DNA of 15,753 nt, from NCBI GenBank assembly GCA_021798075.1, contig JAJZYO010000005.1, positions 1-15,753 on the forward strand, written 5' to 3'. The position numbers and the translations under genes are program-made. The notes below the pieces were generated by a model. The model was given only the letters and a program-made list of their open reading frames with translations, did no database searches and was not told the DNA's origin. The stretch comes from Actinomycetes bacterium. Its GTDB lineage: Bacteria; Actinomycetota; Acidimicrobiia; Acidimicrobiales; Palsa-688. Positions 1 to 8,525 of this stretch are shown here, piece by piece (position 1 is the first letter of the stretch; every line of letters begins with the position of its first letter).

Positions 1-630
1 CCCGTCCGTGCCACCGGCCAGGTACTCCTGGCCGAACGCGAGGTCGGTCGCTCCCTTGCGCCAGCGCAAGACAGGCCGCGCCACGTGGGCGAACCCCACC
101 CGGGCCAGCGCCGTGGTGACCTCGGCGTCGAGGTTGGGGCCGCCCGAGAGCCGCCGGAAGATCTTGAGGATCAGCCTGTCGTCGTAGACGACCGAGGTGT
201 TGGACTGTTCAGCCACGAGCGGACGGGCGATGTCGGCGTGCTCGGTGCCGCCGCTCGCAGCCTCGAGGAGGGCGATCGCCATCTCCCCGTCAACCGTCGC
301 GTCGTAGTAGGTGCGGCCACCGGCGCTGCCGACGAGGGCCGCCTCGTGGCCAGCTACCCGGTCCGCCGCTTGGTCGCTGGCGCGCTCGGCCAGCAGGAGC
401 TGGTAACGGTCCTCGGGAGCGGCGACAACGGCCCAGAGCAACCTGCCGCCCGTCGGCGGCTCGGACAGCGCGCCCGACTCGAGCACGCTGACCGCCGACG
501 GCGCGCCCGTACCGGCAAACCAGCGTTGACGAGCGAGGTACGGGGCGAGCATTCCCTCGAGGCCGGGGGGCAGACCCCCTTCTACGAGGCAAAACCTGCC
601 CTCGCCCACTCCTAGCTCAACAACTTCCAC
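1..630 (-). CDS. mak: Maltokinase, 3'-truncated by the window edge
   Basis: Maltokinase (Mak/Pep2) makes maltose-1-phosphate from maltose and ATP, the substrate of GlgE. The frame is open for 210 codons from a GTG at 628-630 to the window edge. It contains LARQRWFAG (about residues 32-40), the N-terminal Arg-Gln-Arg-Trp signature, then the diagnostic [20 protein letters not shown] (141-160) and a following [10 protein letters not shown]. The C-terminal kinase lobe with the catalytic loop lies outside. The start is uncertain. The GTG overlaps treS by 14 nt and has only a distant GGTGGA upstream. The same frame also offers an ATG at 667-669 (53-nt overlap, no Shine-Dalgarno) and an internal ATG at 550-552, which seems too late because it leaves almost nothing before LARQRWF. 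Overlap with treS suggests translational coupling. Family assignment is confident; the exact start is not. Confidence 0.88.
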   Translation of the reverse strand, partial: MEVVELGVGEGRFCLVEGGLPPGLEGMLAPYLARQRWFAGTGAPSAVSVLESGALSEPPTGGRLLWAVVAAPEDRYQLLLAERASDQAADRVAGHEAALVGSAGGRTYYDATVDGEMAIALLEAASGGTEHADIARPLVAEQSNTSVVYDDRLILKIFRRLSGGPNLDAEVTTALARVGFAHVARPVLRWRKGATDLAFGQEYLAGGTDG

Positions 631-2434
631 TAATCGATCGTTCCACCAATGCGAACCAATAAAACCCATAAGGCGGCAAAGTTATGAAATAGGAGTCCTC
701 CCCGATCGTCGGGAACGGCACCCTGCCGACGAGCTCTATGGGTGTCATACCCCGCCAGCGCTGCAGGGGGAGCATGGCCGGCTGGGCGAAGCGGGACAGG
801 TTGCCTATGCACAGCACGACATCCGCCGGCAGGGTTTCGGCTCGACCGGCGCCTTGGGCACCGGGCGCGTTGCCGACCACTCCGGCCACCGCGGCCAGAG
901 CCTCGTCGGCCTCCGGCACCGCGGTGTGAACAGGCCGCCCCTCGACCGTCCCGGCGCCCTCGGCCGGCTCCCGCACGTAGGCGAGGACCGAGGGGTTGTC
1001 GGTGGAAACGACGGTCATCGTGCCGGTCCCGAACACGGGGTGCTGCCGGCGCACCTCGAGCATCCGGCGCATCCAGTGCAGGAGCGAGCTCGGGTTGCGC
1101 ATCTGGGCCTCCACGTTGACCGCCTGGTAGCCGTACACGGGGTCCATGAGCGGGGGCAGGTAGAGCTGGGCGAAGTCGGCCCGGGAGAACCCGGCGTTGC
1201 GGTCCGGCGTCCACTGCATCGGCGTGCGGACGCCGTCGCGGTCGCCCAAGTAGATGTTGTCGCCCATGCCGATCTCGTCCCCGTAGTAGAGCACCGGTGA
1301 GCCAGGGAGCGAGAAAAGGAGCGAGTTCAACAGCTCGGCCACCCTCCGGTCGCTGTCGACGAGGGGGGCGAGGCGCCGGCCGATGCCGAGGTTGCGCTTC
1401 ATCCGCGGGTCTTTCGCGTACTCGGACCACATGTAGTCGCGTTCCTCGTCTGTCACCATTTCCAAGGTGAGCTCGTCGTGGTTGCGCAGGAATATGCCCC
1501 ACGTGCAGCCCTCGGGTACCGGGGGCGTGCGAGCGAGGATCTCGGTCACGGGGTAGCGCTGCTCGCGGCGAACGGCCATGAACATGCGGGGCATGAGGGG
1601 GAAATGGAAGCACATGTGGCACTCGTCGCCGCTCCCGAAGTACTCGACAACGTCCTCGGGCCACTGGTTGGCTTCCGCCAGGAGCACCTTGCCCGGGTAG
1701 AGCGAGTCGACCTCTTTACGGAGCCTCTTCAGGTACGAGTGGGTCTCGGGGAGGTTCTCGCAGTTGGTCCCGTCCCGTTCGAAAAGGTAAGGCACGGCGT
1801 CCAGGCGGAACCCGTCGAGGCCGATGTCGAGCCAGTAGCGCACCACGTCGAGCATGGTGTCGGCCACTTCTGGGTTGTCGTAGTTCAAGTCGGGCTGGTG
1901 GTAGAAGAAGCGGTGGAAATAGTACTGGCCGCGTTGGGGGTCCCAAGACCAGTTCGACTTTTCGGTATCGACGAATATCACCCGCGCCTTGCCGTAGCGC
2001 TGGTCGTCGTCGCTCCAGACGTACCAGTCGGCCCTCGGGTTGGTCCGGTCCTGCCTCGACTCTTGGAACCAGGGGTGCTGGTCGCTCGTGTGGTTCATCA
2101 CGAGGTCGGCGATCACGCGGATGCCCCGACGGTGGGCCTCGTCGACGAGTTGGGCGGCGTCGGCGATCTGGCCGTACTCGGGCAGTACGGTCCAGAAATC
2201 GGAAATGTCGTACCCGCCGTCTCTAAGCGGCGACTGGTAGAAGGGCAGCAACCAGATGCAGTCGATGCCGAGCCACTCCAAGTAGTCGAGCTTGGCGATG
2301 AGACCGGGGATGTCCCCTGTGCCGTCGTCGTTTTTGTCGAAAAAGCCCCGGACGAGCACCTCGTAGAAAACCGCTCGCTCGTACCAGCGGACGTCTTGGC
2401 TGGCGGTCCCCGAGACCCTGGCGGTCCCTGCCAC
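617..2434 (-). CDS. treS: Trehalose synthase (maltose alpha-D-glucosyltransferase)
   Basis: TreS interconverts trehalose and maltose and feeds maltose to the maltokinase encoded next. It is a cytoplasmic GH13 enzyme of 605 aa, close to the usual length of about 600. The (beta/alpha)8 barrel begins at [10 protein letters not shown]. Visible motifs are [10 protein letters not shown] (109-118), [10 protein letters not shown] with nucleophile D212, LLAEANQ with acid/base E254, and FLRNHDEL with D320. The C-terminal beta domain ends in [12 protein letters not shown]. Between VLAYVRE and [12 protein letters not shown] lies an Ala/Gly-rich stretch (about residues 490-535) longer than the short loop I expect there. 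The start is the GTG at 2432-2434, preceded by GGAGGAAGC, a good ribosome binding site. It lies 32 bp after glgE, so both are probably one transcript. No kinase domain is fused; the TGA at 617-619 separates it from mak. Confidence 0.96.
   Translation of the reverse strand: MAGTARVSGTASQDVRWYERAVFYEVLVRGFFDKNDDGTGDIPGLIAKLDYLEWLGIDCIWLLPFYQSPLRDGGYDISDFWTVLPEYGQIADAAQLVDEAHRRGIRVIADLVMNHTSDQHPWFQESRQDRTNPRADWYVWSDDDQRYGKARVIFVDTEKSNWSWDPQRGQYYFHRFFYHQPDLNYDNPEVADTMLDVVRYWLDIGLDGFRLDAVPYLFERDGTNCENLPETHSYLKRLRKEVDSLYPGKVLLAEANQWPEDVVEYFGSGDECHMCFHFPLMPRMFMAVRREQRYPVTEILARTPPVPEGCTWGIFLRNHDELTLEMVTDEERDYMWSEYAKDPRMKRNLGIGRRLAPLVDSDRRVAELLNSLLFSLPGSPVLYYGDEIGMGDNIYLGDRDGVRTPMQWTPDRNAGFSRADFAQLYLPPLMDPVYGYQAVNVEAQMRNPSSLLHWMRRMLEVRRQHPVFGTGTMTVVSTDNPSVLAYVREPAEGAGTVEGRPVHTAVPEADEALAAVAGVVGNAPGAQGAGRAETLPADVVLCIGNLSRFAQPAMLPLQRWRGMTPIELVGRVPFPTIGEDSYFITLPPYGFYWFALVERSISGSC
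830..967 (-). other. Ala/Gly-rich insertion in the TreS C-terminal domain
   Basis: These codons encode TreS residues about 490-535, rich in Ala, Gly, Glu and Val, including GAQGAG and [11 protein letters not shown]. They fall between two beta strands of the C-terminal domain, where I expect TreS proteins to have only a short loop. No DNA repeat is obvious, so this looks like a grown surface loop or linker. The boundaries are approximate and the comparison rests on recalled family sequences. Confidence 0.5.
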
Positions 2435-2466
2435 GCTTCCTCCGTTGTCCCCGACGCCGTACCCGC

Positions 2467-4497
2467 TCAGCGGGCCCAGCGGACGTCACAGATGTGGGCG
2501 ACGCGCTGCAACGGGTTGAGCAGCACGTAGGGCCGCGACCCCCACACGTATACCTCCCCGGACAACTCGTCGTGCACCTCGAGGCTGGTGCCCGGCGGGG
2601 CGCCGAGAGCCGTCATGTCGAGGTCCAAGGTCGCGCCCTGCGTGGCGTACGGGTCGAGGTTTACGACGACGAGCACGAGGTCCTTGCCGTCGTCGGAACG
2701 CTTGGAAAAAGCGACCATGGCCTCGTTGTCGGAGCCGTGGAAGGTGATGTTGCGGAGGCGGGAAAATGCCGGGTGCCGGCGCCGGATGGCGTTGACCACG
2801 GAAAAAAGCGGTGACAGGTTACCCGGCCGAGAAAAGTCACGGTCCTTTATCTCGTATTTTTCCGAGTGGAGGTACTCCTCGTTGTCAGGCGACGCGGGCT
2901 CGTTTTCGTACAGTTCGTAGCCGCTGTAGACGCCGTAGAGGGGCGAGAGGGTGGCCGCGAGGACGTAGCGGAGGGCGAAGGCCGCGGGTGGCCCGCCCCG
3001 CAGCGGCCCGGAGAGTATGTCGGGGGTGTTGGGCCAGAAATTGGGCCGCAGGTAATCGGCGAGAGGCCCGTGGGCGAGCTCCTCGACGTAGGTCCGGATG
3101 CCCTCGGGCCCGTACTGTGGCACCCGCCAGGTGAAATAGGTGTAGCTCTGGGAGAACCCCGTCTCGGCTAAGCGGGCCATGACCTTGGGCCTCGTGAACG
3201 CCTCGGCGAGGAGCACCACGTCGGGCTGCTCTGCCCGCAGGCACCCGATCAACCACTCCCAAAAGGCGAAGGGCTTGGTGTGGGGGTTGTCCACCCTGAA
3301 GATGCGCACGCCTCGGTCCGCCCAGAAGTACATGACTTCCCTGCACGCCTCCCAGAGGGCGACCCTGTCTGCCTCCCTCGCCGGCCAGAAGTTGAGCGGG
3401 TAAGTGTCCTGGTACTTCTTCGGGGGGTTTTCGGCGTAGGCGATCGACCCGTCGGGCCGGTGGAAAAACCACTCTGGGTGCTCCTTCACCCAGGGATGGT
3501 CCGGGGAGCACTGGAGCGCGTAGTCGAGGGCCACCTCCATCCCGTGCTCTCTCGCGGTCCGGACCAAGAAGTCAAAGTCATCGAAATCCCCGAGCGCGGG
3601 GTGGATGGCCGTGTGCCCGCCCTCCTCGGAGCCGATCGCCCACGGGCTGCCCGGGTCACCCAGGACCGCCTCCAAGGCATTGTCCCGGCCCTTTCTGAAG
3701 GTGTGGCCGATCGGGTGCACGGGTGGCAGGTACACGACGTCGAAGCCAAGGCCGGCGAGGCGAGGGATCTGTGCCGCTGCACCCCGCAACCCCCCGAAGC
3801 TGCGGGGGAACAGCTCGTACCAGGCCCCGACGCCGGCCCGCTCGCGCTCGACCCACACGAGCGCCGGCACCGAACGGGTCACGTCCCTGGCGAGTGCTGG
3901 CCCTCCGAGCGCGTGGGCAACCGGGGCCGAGAGGGCCGGGTTGAGCCGTCTCGCGTCGTCCAGGGTCTCGTCTGTGAGGGAACGCAGGGCCTGGCCCACC
4001 GGCCCCTCGAGCGCCCCGTCGCCCGCCGGCAGTTGGCGGGACCACTCTTCTATGAGGGCCCTCGCTTCGGCGATCTCGATCCCCACGTCTTGGCGGGCGG
4101 CCAGCTTGACGGCTACCTTCTTGGCCCACGTTGCGTAGCGGTCCGTCCAGGCCTCGATCACGAGCTCGTAGAACCCGGGCTCAGGTGCGCTGACGGCTCC
4201 GGACCAGGTGTCGTCGGGCCCGGGCGCGAGGTCGCAGGTGCAGGTTTCCTCTCCGGCCTTCGAGAGGACGGCACGGGCACCGAGCACGTCGTGCCCGTCA
4301 CGGAACACGCTGGCCACCACGGGGACCTTCTCGCCGGCCATTGCCTTGGCGGGGTACCCGTGGGGGGTCGATGGCCGTACGTCTTGGACCACGAGGTGGG
4401 GCAGCTGGGAGGGGTCCCCAGCTGCCCGGACGGCCCGCTGGGACCGCTGACGCGCTCGTTCCCCCGCCCGGGCCGCCGCCCTCTCGGTCGTCGTCAT
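2467..4497 (-). CDS. glgE: Alpha-1,4-glucan:maltose-1-phosphate maltosyltransferase
   Basis: GlgE moves maltosyl units from maltose-1-phosphate onto the non-reducing end of alpha-1,4-glucan, releasing phosphate (GH13_3, cytoplasmic). Its 676 aa match the family length. The order is a low-complexity basic N-terminus, a beta-sandwich N domain (about 33-135), a helical insertion (about 136-205), then the catalytic barrel starting near [11 protein letters not shown]. Active-site motifs are [14 protein letters not shown] (323-336), [10 protein letters not shown] with nucleophile D403, LLAEAF with acid/base E432, and NTPDIL with D493. The C-terminal domain ends in VAHICDVRW. The start is the ATG at 4495-4497; a TAGTTT hexamer ends six bases before it, which fits a leaderless mRNA and explains the missing ribosome binding site. 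It is first in the glgE-treS-mak operon and divergent from glgP, so synthesis and breakdown of the same polymer share one control region. Confidence 0.97.
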   Translation of the reverse strand: MTTTERAAARAGERARQRSQRAVRAAGDPSQLPHLVVQDVRPSTPHGYPAKAMAGEKVPVVASVFRDGHDVLGARAVLSKAGEETCTCDLAPGPDDTWSGAVSAPEPGFYELVIEAWTDRYATWAKKVAVKLAARQDVGIEIAEARALIEEWSRQLPAGDGALEGPVGQALRSLTDETLDDARRLNPALSAPVAHALGGPALARDVTRSVPALVWVERERAGVGAWYELFPRSFGGLRGAAAQIPRLAGLGFDVVYLPPVHPIGHTFRKGRDNALEAVLGDPGSPWAIGSEEGGHTAIHPALGDFDDFDFLVRTAREHGMEVALDYALQCSPDHPWVKEHPEWFFHRPDGSIAYAENPPKKYQDTYPLNFWPAREADRVALWEACREVMYFWADRGVRIFRVDNPHTKPFAFWEWLIGCLRAEQPDVVLLAEAFTRPKVMARLAETGFSQSYTYFTWRVPQYGPEGIRTYVEELAHGPLADYLRPNFWPNTPDILSGPLRGGPPAAFALRYVLAATLSPLYGVYSGYELYENEPASPDNEEYLHSEKYEIKDRDFSRPGNLSPLFSVVNAIRRRHPAFSRLRNITFHGSDNEAMVAFSKRSDDGKDLVLVVVNLDPYATQGATLDLDMTALGAPPGTSLEVHDELSGEVYVWGSRPYVLLNPLQRVAHICDVRWAR

Positions 4498-4503
4498 GGC
4501 AAC

Positions 4504-4509
4504 AAACTA
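4504..4509 (-). promoter_or_regulatory. Putative -10 box of a leaderless glgE promoter
   Basis: On the minus strand TAGTTT (TANNNT type) is followed by exactly six bases (GTTGCC) and then the glgE ATG. A start site about seven bases downstream of the hexamer would fall on the A of the ATG, giving a leaderless transcript. No -35 consensus is visible at 16-18 bp, which is common in actinobacteria. This is inferred from sequence spacing only. Confidence 0.5.
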
Positions 4510-4562
4510 CCCAGCCTGTGGGCCGGCGGCAGCACCGGCCGGCCGGGCTGTGCGCTACGGGC

Positions 4563-4568
4563 TAGCTT
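4563..4568 (+). promoter_or_regulatory. Putative -10 box for glgP
   Basis: TAGCTT lies eight bases upstream of the preferred glgP ATG (4577), with GTCCCGGG between and no Shine-Dalgarno. A start site at about 4575 would give a leaderless or nearly leaderless mRNA. With the glgE box, this makes the 79-bp intergenic region a compact divergent promoter pair. The GC-rich GGCCGG-type repeats between the boxes might hold an operator, but I cannot identify one. Confidence 0.4.
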
Positions 4569-4576
4569 GTCCCGGG

Positions 4577-7165
4577 ATGAGAGCGTTCAGGAGCTTCACG
4601 GTGCGGGCGCGACTGCCCGAAGCGCTGGCACCCCTCCGGGAACTCGCGTTCAACCTCCGCTGGTCCTGGGACGAGCGCACCCGCGACCTCTTCCGCTGGG
4701 TCGACCCCGACATCTGGGAGCACACCCAGCACGACCCGGTCCAGGTCCTCTCCCTCGTGGCGAGGGACCGCTTGGTCGCCCTCTCCACCGATAGCGCGTT
4801 CATGTCGTTCCTCGACGAGATCCACTCAGAGTTCTGCCGCTATATGAGTTCGGACCGTTGGTTCCAAAACCGCGATGCCTCCCCGCTGGAAAAGGTGGCG
4901 TACTTCTCGCCCGAGTTCGGCATAGCAGAGGCGCTGCCCCAGTACTCGGGGGGCCTCGGAGTGCTCGCTGGCGACCACCTGAAGGCGGCCAGCAGCCTGG
5001 GCGTCCCGGTCGTGGGCGTGGGCCTGCTCTACGCCGAGGGGTATTTCCGCCAACGCCTCAATGCCGAGGGCTGGCAGGAGGAGCGCTACCCGCTCATGGA
5101 CCCCCACACCATGGCACTCTCCCTGGCCGAGGGGGCCAGGGTTACGGTCGACCTCGCCGGCCAGCCTCTTTCCGCTCAGATTTGGGTGGCTGCAGTGGGC
5201 AGGGTCAAGCTCTACCTGCTCGACTCCAATATCGACGACAACGCCGAGGAGGTGCGCAATACGACCGACCGGCTCTACGGCGGCGGCACTGAGCACCGGC
5301 TGCGCCAGGAGATCCTGCTCGGCATAGGCGGTGTGCGCGCCCTCGACGCGCTCGGCGAAGAAGTCCAGATATTCCACTCCAATGAGGGCCACGCCGGCTT
5401 CCTCGGCCTCGAGCGCATCCGCCAGCTCGTGACCGAGAAGGGCCTCGAGTTCCACGAAGCCGTGGAAGCCGTTCGCGCCGGGATGGTCTTCACCACCCAC
5501 ACGCCCGTTCCCGCCGGCATCGACCGTTTCCCCGCCGAGCTCATCGAGAAGTACTTCTCCGGCTGGGCGAACGAGTGCGGAGTCGACATCGGGGAACTGA
5601 TGGCCCTCGGCCATGCCCAGGACGACCAGCCGGGTGCCTCGTTCAACATGGCCATCATGGGCCTGCGGCTCGCCGGGATGTCCAACGGCGTGGCCAAACT
5701 CCATGGCAAGACCAGCAGGGCGATGTTCCAGCCGGTTTTCCCCGGAGTGCCGGACGAGGAGGTACCCATCGGTTCGGTAACCAACGGGGTGCACGGCCAC
5801 ACTTGGGCCTCACCGGCCATGGCTGACCTTTTCATCAAGTACGTGACACCCCAGTGGGAAGACGCCAGCCCCTCGGACTGGGCGAGGATCAGGGACGCTC
5901 GCGACGACGAGCTGTGGCGGGCGCGCGAACAGGGCAAGGACGCCCTCGTGTCCTTCGTGCGAGCCCGCATCAAGGCCACCCTGGCGGACCAAGGCGTCCC
6001 GCCGGTCGACAGCGCATGGGCCGACGAGGTCCTCGACCCGACCGTGCTCACCATCGGCTTTGCCCGGCGCTTCGCGGCCTACAAGCGGGCGACCCTCCTC
6101 TTCTCGCAGCCCGAACGCCTGAAGGCGCTGCTCACGGACAAGAGGCGGCCCGTCCAGCTGATCTTTGCCGGCAAGGCCCACCCCGCCGACGAGATGGGCA
6201 AAGAGATGATCCGCCAGATCGTGCAGTTCGCCCACGACCCCGACGTGCGCCACCGGGTCGCCTTCATCGAGGACTACGACATCGCCGTGGCGAGGGCCAT
6301 GCTCCAAGGCTGCGACGTGTGGTTGAACAACCCCCGCCGGCCCATGGAGGCGAGCGGGACCAGTGGCCAGAAGGCCGCACTGAACGGCGGGCTCAACTGC
6401 TCCGTGCTCGACGGGTGGTGGGACGAGATGTTCGACGGCAGCAACGGCTGGCAGATAGCCTCCGCCGAGCTCTACCCCGAGCCCCGCCGGGACGAGGTCG
6501 AAACCAACAGCCTCTTCGAGGTGCTCGAGCGCCAGGTGGTGCCCGTCTACTACGACCACGCCGGCGGGCGGTTCCCCCGCCAGTGGGTGGCACGCATCAA
6601 GGACTCGCTCGCCTCCCTCGGGCCGCGCGTCCAGGCGTCGCGCATGCTCCGGGAGTACGTCGAGCTCATGTACGAGCCGATGGCGGCACGGGCGCAGGCG
6701 CTCTCTGCCAACCACTTCGCCCGGGCCCGGGACCTCGCGGCGTTCAAGGCCAGGGCCCGCGAAGCGTGGCCAGAAGTCTCCGTTGTCTCGGTGGGCACGA
6801 GCACCATCGACGCGGTAACCGACCTCGGGGCCACGCGCTCGGTGACCGCAGAAGTCGCCCTCGGCCGGCTCGGCCCGAGCGACGTCGCTGTCGAACTGCT
6901 CGTCGGCCCCCTCTCGGCCGGGGACGAGTTGTCAAGCTGGGACGTGGTGCCCATGCGGTGCACGGGCGGCCCGGGCGAGAACTCCGGCACCACGCTCTGG
7001 GAAGGCAGCTTCGTTGCCGACCAAGCCGGCCGGCACGGCCTCACGGTGAGGGTCGTGCCCTCCCACCCTGACCTCGCGGTACCCGCCGAGATGGGCGCCA
7101 TGGTGTGGGCAAAGTCCTCCAACCACACCGCCGAGGGCTCGGTCGCGACGGCTGAGTTCGCCTGA
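4577..7165 (+). CDS. glgP: Alpha-glucan (glycogen) phosphorylase, DUF3417 type
   Basis: GlgP releases glucose-1-phosphate from the non-reducing ends of alpha-1,4-glucan using phosphate and pyridoxal phosphate (GT35, cytoplasmic). The chosen ATG gives 862 aa, close to the mycobacterial GlgP length. An N-terminal DUF3417 domain (about 8-115) begins at VRARLPEALAPL. Then come YFSPEFGIAEALPQYSGGLG (109-128) and TTHTPVPAG (306-314). The PLP-lysine region is MEASGTSGQKAALNGGLN, with the expected lysine at K599. A C-terminal beta-rich extension (about 735-860) follows. The frame also opens at 4496 (889 aa), but those 27 extra codons overlap the glgE start and look unlike protein, and the 4577 ATG fits the -10 box. 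The TGA overlaps the next gene's ATG by one base. It probably works against the GlgE pathway, mobilising the stored glucan. Confidence 0.95.
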   Translation: MRAFRSFTVRARLPEALAPLRELAFNLRWSWDERTRDLFRWVDPDIWEHTQHDPVQVLSLVARDRLVALSTDSAFMSFLDEIHSEFCRYMSSDRWFQNRDASPLEKVAYFSPEFGIAEALPQYSGGLGVLAGDHLKAASSLGVPVVGVGLLYAEGYFRQRLNAEGWQEERYPLMDPHTMALSLAEGARVTVDLAGQPLSAQIWVAAVGRVKLYLLDSNIDDNAEEVRNTTDRLYGGGTEHRLRQEILLGIGGVRALDALGEEVQIFHSNEGHAGFLGLERIRQLVTEKGLEFHEAVEAVRAGMVFTTHTPVPAGIDRFPAELIEKYFSGWANECGVDIGELMALGHAQDDQPGASFNMAIMGLRLAGMSNGVAKLHGKTSRAMFQPVFPGVPDEEVPIGSVTNGVHGHTWASPAMADLFIKYVTPQWEDASPSDWARIRDARDDELWRAREQGKDALVSFVRARIKATLADQGVPPVDSAWADEVLDPTVLTIGFARRFAAYKRATLLFSQPERLKALLTDKRRPVQLIFAGKAHPADEMGKEMIRQIVQFAHDPDVRHRVAFIEDYDIAVARAMLQGCDVWLNNPRRPMEASGTSGQKAALNGGLNCSVLDGWWDEMFDGSNGWQIASAELYPEPRRDEVETNSLFEVLERQVVPVYYDHAGGRFPRQWVARIKDSLASLGPRVQASRMLREYVELMYEPMAARAQALSANHFARARDLAAFKARAREAWPEVSVVSVGTSTIDAVTDLGATRSVTAEVALGRLGPSDVAVELLVGPLSAGDELSSWDVVPMRCTGGPGENSGTTLWEGSFVADQAGRHGLTVRVVPSHPDLAVPAEMGAMVWAKSSNHTAEGSVATAEFA

Positions 7166-8328
7166 TGGGCCCTCTGCGCCAGCACGTCGACGCCGAGGGC
7201 CTGGTGAAGCTGGCGAGCGCCCTCGTAGCCGTCCCTACCGAGAACCCCCCCGGCAACGAGAAGGCCGTCGCCGGCATCCTCCGCGAGGCCCTCGCTCCCT
7301 GGCATCCCGAGTGGTCCGAGGTCGAACCCTCGCCCGGGCGGCTGTCCCTCGTGGCGCGCGTGGCCGCAGGAGGGGGGACCGGCCGGCGCACCCTGGTCGT
7401 CAACGGCCACACCGACGTCGTGCCCGCCCTCCCCGAGCGCTGGTCCCGTGGCCCCTTCGAACCTACCGTCATAGACGGCCGGCTCTACGGGCGTGGTTCG
7501 GCAGATATGAAAGGGGGGGTCGCCGCGGCCATCTGCGCGCTCGGCACCCTCCAGGCGGCGGGGTCAGCGCCGGCCTGCGACATTGTCTTCCAGTTCGTCG
7601 CCGACGAGGAGGCCGGCGGCGGTCTCGGCACCCGGGTGCTGTGGGAGTCGGGCCTGCTCCAGGGTGACGCCTGCCTCGTCCCCGAACCCACCTCGCTCGC
7701 GGTGTCGGTGGCCGAGCGCGGCCTGCTCCAAGGTGAGGTGGTGGTGAGGGGCCGCCCCGGCCACGGCAGCCGGCCCCGAGAGGGCGTGTCGGCCCTGGAG
7801 GGCGCCGCCCGGGTCACTCTGGCCCTCCACGCCGCCGACTTCGGCGACCCCGAGCACCCCCTGCTCGGCCGCCCGACCGCGAACATCGGTACCCTCCAGG
7901 GCGGCAGTGCCGTCAACATCGTGGCCGAGCTGGCGAGAGTGGGCTTCGACCGCCGCCTCTTGCCCGGCACCAGCCTGGAAGAAAGTGTCGCGAGCCTCCG
8001 CCGGCGCCTCGAGGAGGCCGGCGTCACCGATGTCGACTACGAGGTGGAGGTACACGACTTCGGCGAGGGGTCGGAGATGAGCCCGGACCACCCCTTCGCC
8101 GGGCTGGTCCGCCGGTGCGTCGCGTCTGCGACAGGCCGAGAGCCCCCGACGATCGGCATGACCTTCACCACTGACGCCCGGTTCCTGCGCAACCAGGCAG
8201 GCATCCCTGCGGTCGTCTGCGGGCCGGGGTCGATCGCGCAAGCTCACAGCGTGGACGAGTGGGTCGAGGTCCCCGAGTTGGTGGAAGCCACGGCGGCCTT
8301 TGCGGAGCTGTACCGCTCGTTCGTCTGA
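7165..8328 (+). CDS. M20-family metallopeptidase/deacylase (ArgE/DapE/CPG2-like)
   Basis: This is a 387-aa zinc-dependent amidohydrolase of the M20 family, which includes acetylornithine deacetylase, succinyl-diaminopimelate desuccinylase and carboxypeptidase G2. The metal and catalytic residues appear in order: H82 in NGHTDVVP, bridging D114 in GSADMKGG, catalytic E148 and ligand E149 in ADEEAGG, E174 in VPEPT, and H361 in QAHSVDEW. The dimerisation (lid) domain is about residues 185-295, containing RGRPGHGSRP. TTDARFL (335-341) is typical of the ArgE/DapE side of the family. The substrate cannot be told from sequence. No signal peptide is visible, so it is probably cytoplasmic. Its ATG overlaps the glgP stop in a TGATG, so it is translationally coupled to a glycogen enzyme with no obvious metabolic link. 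No other arginine or lysine pathway genes lie nearby. Confidence 0.9.
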   Translation: MGPLRQHVDAEGLVKLASALVAVPTENPPGNEKAVAGILREALAPWHPEWSEVEPSPGRLSLVARVAAGGGTGRRTLVVNGHTDVVPALPERWSRGPFEPTVIDGRLYGRGSADMKGGVAAAICALGTLQAAGSAPACDIVFQFVADEEAGGGLGTRVLWESGLLQGDACLVPEPTSLAVSVAERGLLQGEVVVRGRPGHGSRPREGVSALEGAARVTLALHAADFGDPEHPLLGRPTANIGTLQGGSAVNIVAELARVGFDRRLLPGTSLEESVASLRRRLEEAGVTDVDYEVEVHDFGEGSEMSPDHPFAGLVRRCVASATGREPPTIGMTFTTDARFLRNQAGIPAVVCGPGSIAQAHSVDEWVEVPELVEATAAFAELYRSFV

Positions 8329-8411
8329 GACGGCTGCTCACCCGGACCAGGGAACTGGTGACAGTCGCCGGCTGAAGGCCACTACCACCCGCAAATGGGG
8401 GCAACGGGGAC

Positions 8412-8425
8412 AGGCTGCGCAGCCT
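8412..8425. repeat. 14-bp perfect palindrome in the convergent gap
   Basis: AGGCTGCGCAGCCT is a perfect inverted repeat 84 bp after the M20 gene stop and 101 bp after the fabF stop. It could form a five-base-pair hairpin in RNA from either strand. There is no T tract on either side, so it is at best a weak terminator candidate; a dyad protein site is also possible. Confidence 0.3.
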
Positions 8426-8470
8426 CAGCCCATAGCCCCGCTCAGCCCGAAGTCACCGACCGACCACTTC

Positions 8471-8506
8471 CACCAGGCGTTTCACCGGGGGTGTCACCAG
8501 GGGTTG
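8471..8506. repeat. Three imperfect 12-bp tandem units between convergent genes
   Basis: Inside the 197-bp gap between the M20 gene and fabF, three consecutive 12-mers share the start CACC and most later positions: CACCAGGCGTTT, CACCGGGGGTGT and CACCAGGGGTTG. No reading frame covers them. They may be a small degenerate tandem repeat with no function. Confidence 0.5.
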
Positions 8507-8525
8507 CCGTGAGCTCGGCTTAGCC

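Noticed and set aside
290..592. 100-codon minus-strand frame within the mak region.
   Set aside because: It is a different frame from the one carrying the maltokinase signature and is an Arg/Gly-rich shadow.
617..630. A TreS-Mak fusion protein.
   Set aside because: The treS frame ends at a TGA at 617-619 and mak is in another frame; the genes overlap but are separate.
4496..4576. 27-codon N-terminal extension of glgP starting at the ATG at 4496.
   Set aside because: It overlaps the glgE start codon, lacks family-like sequence, and would read through the divergent promoter; the 4577 ATG starts exactly at the DUF3417 domain.
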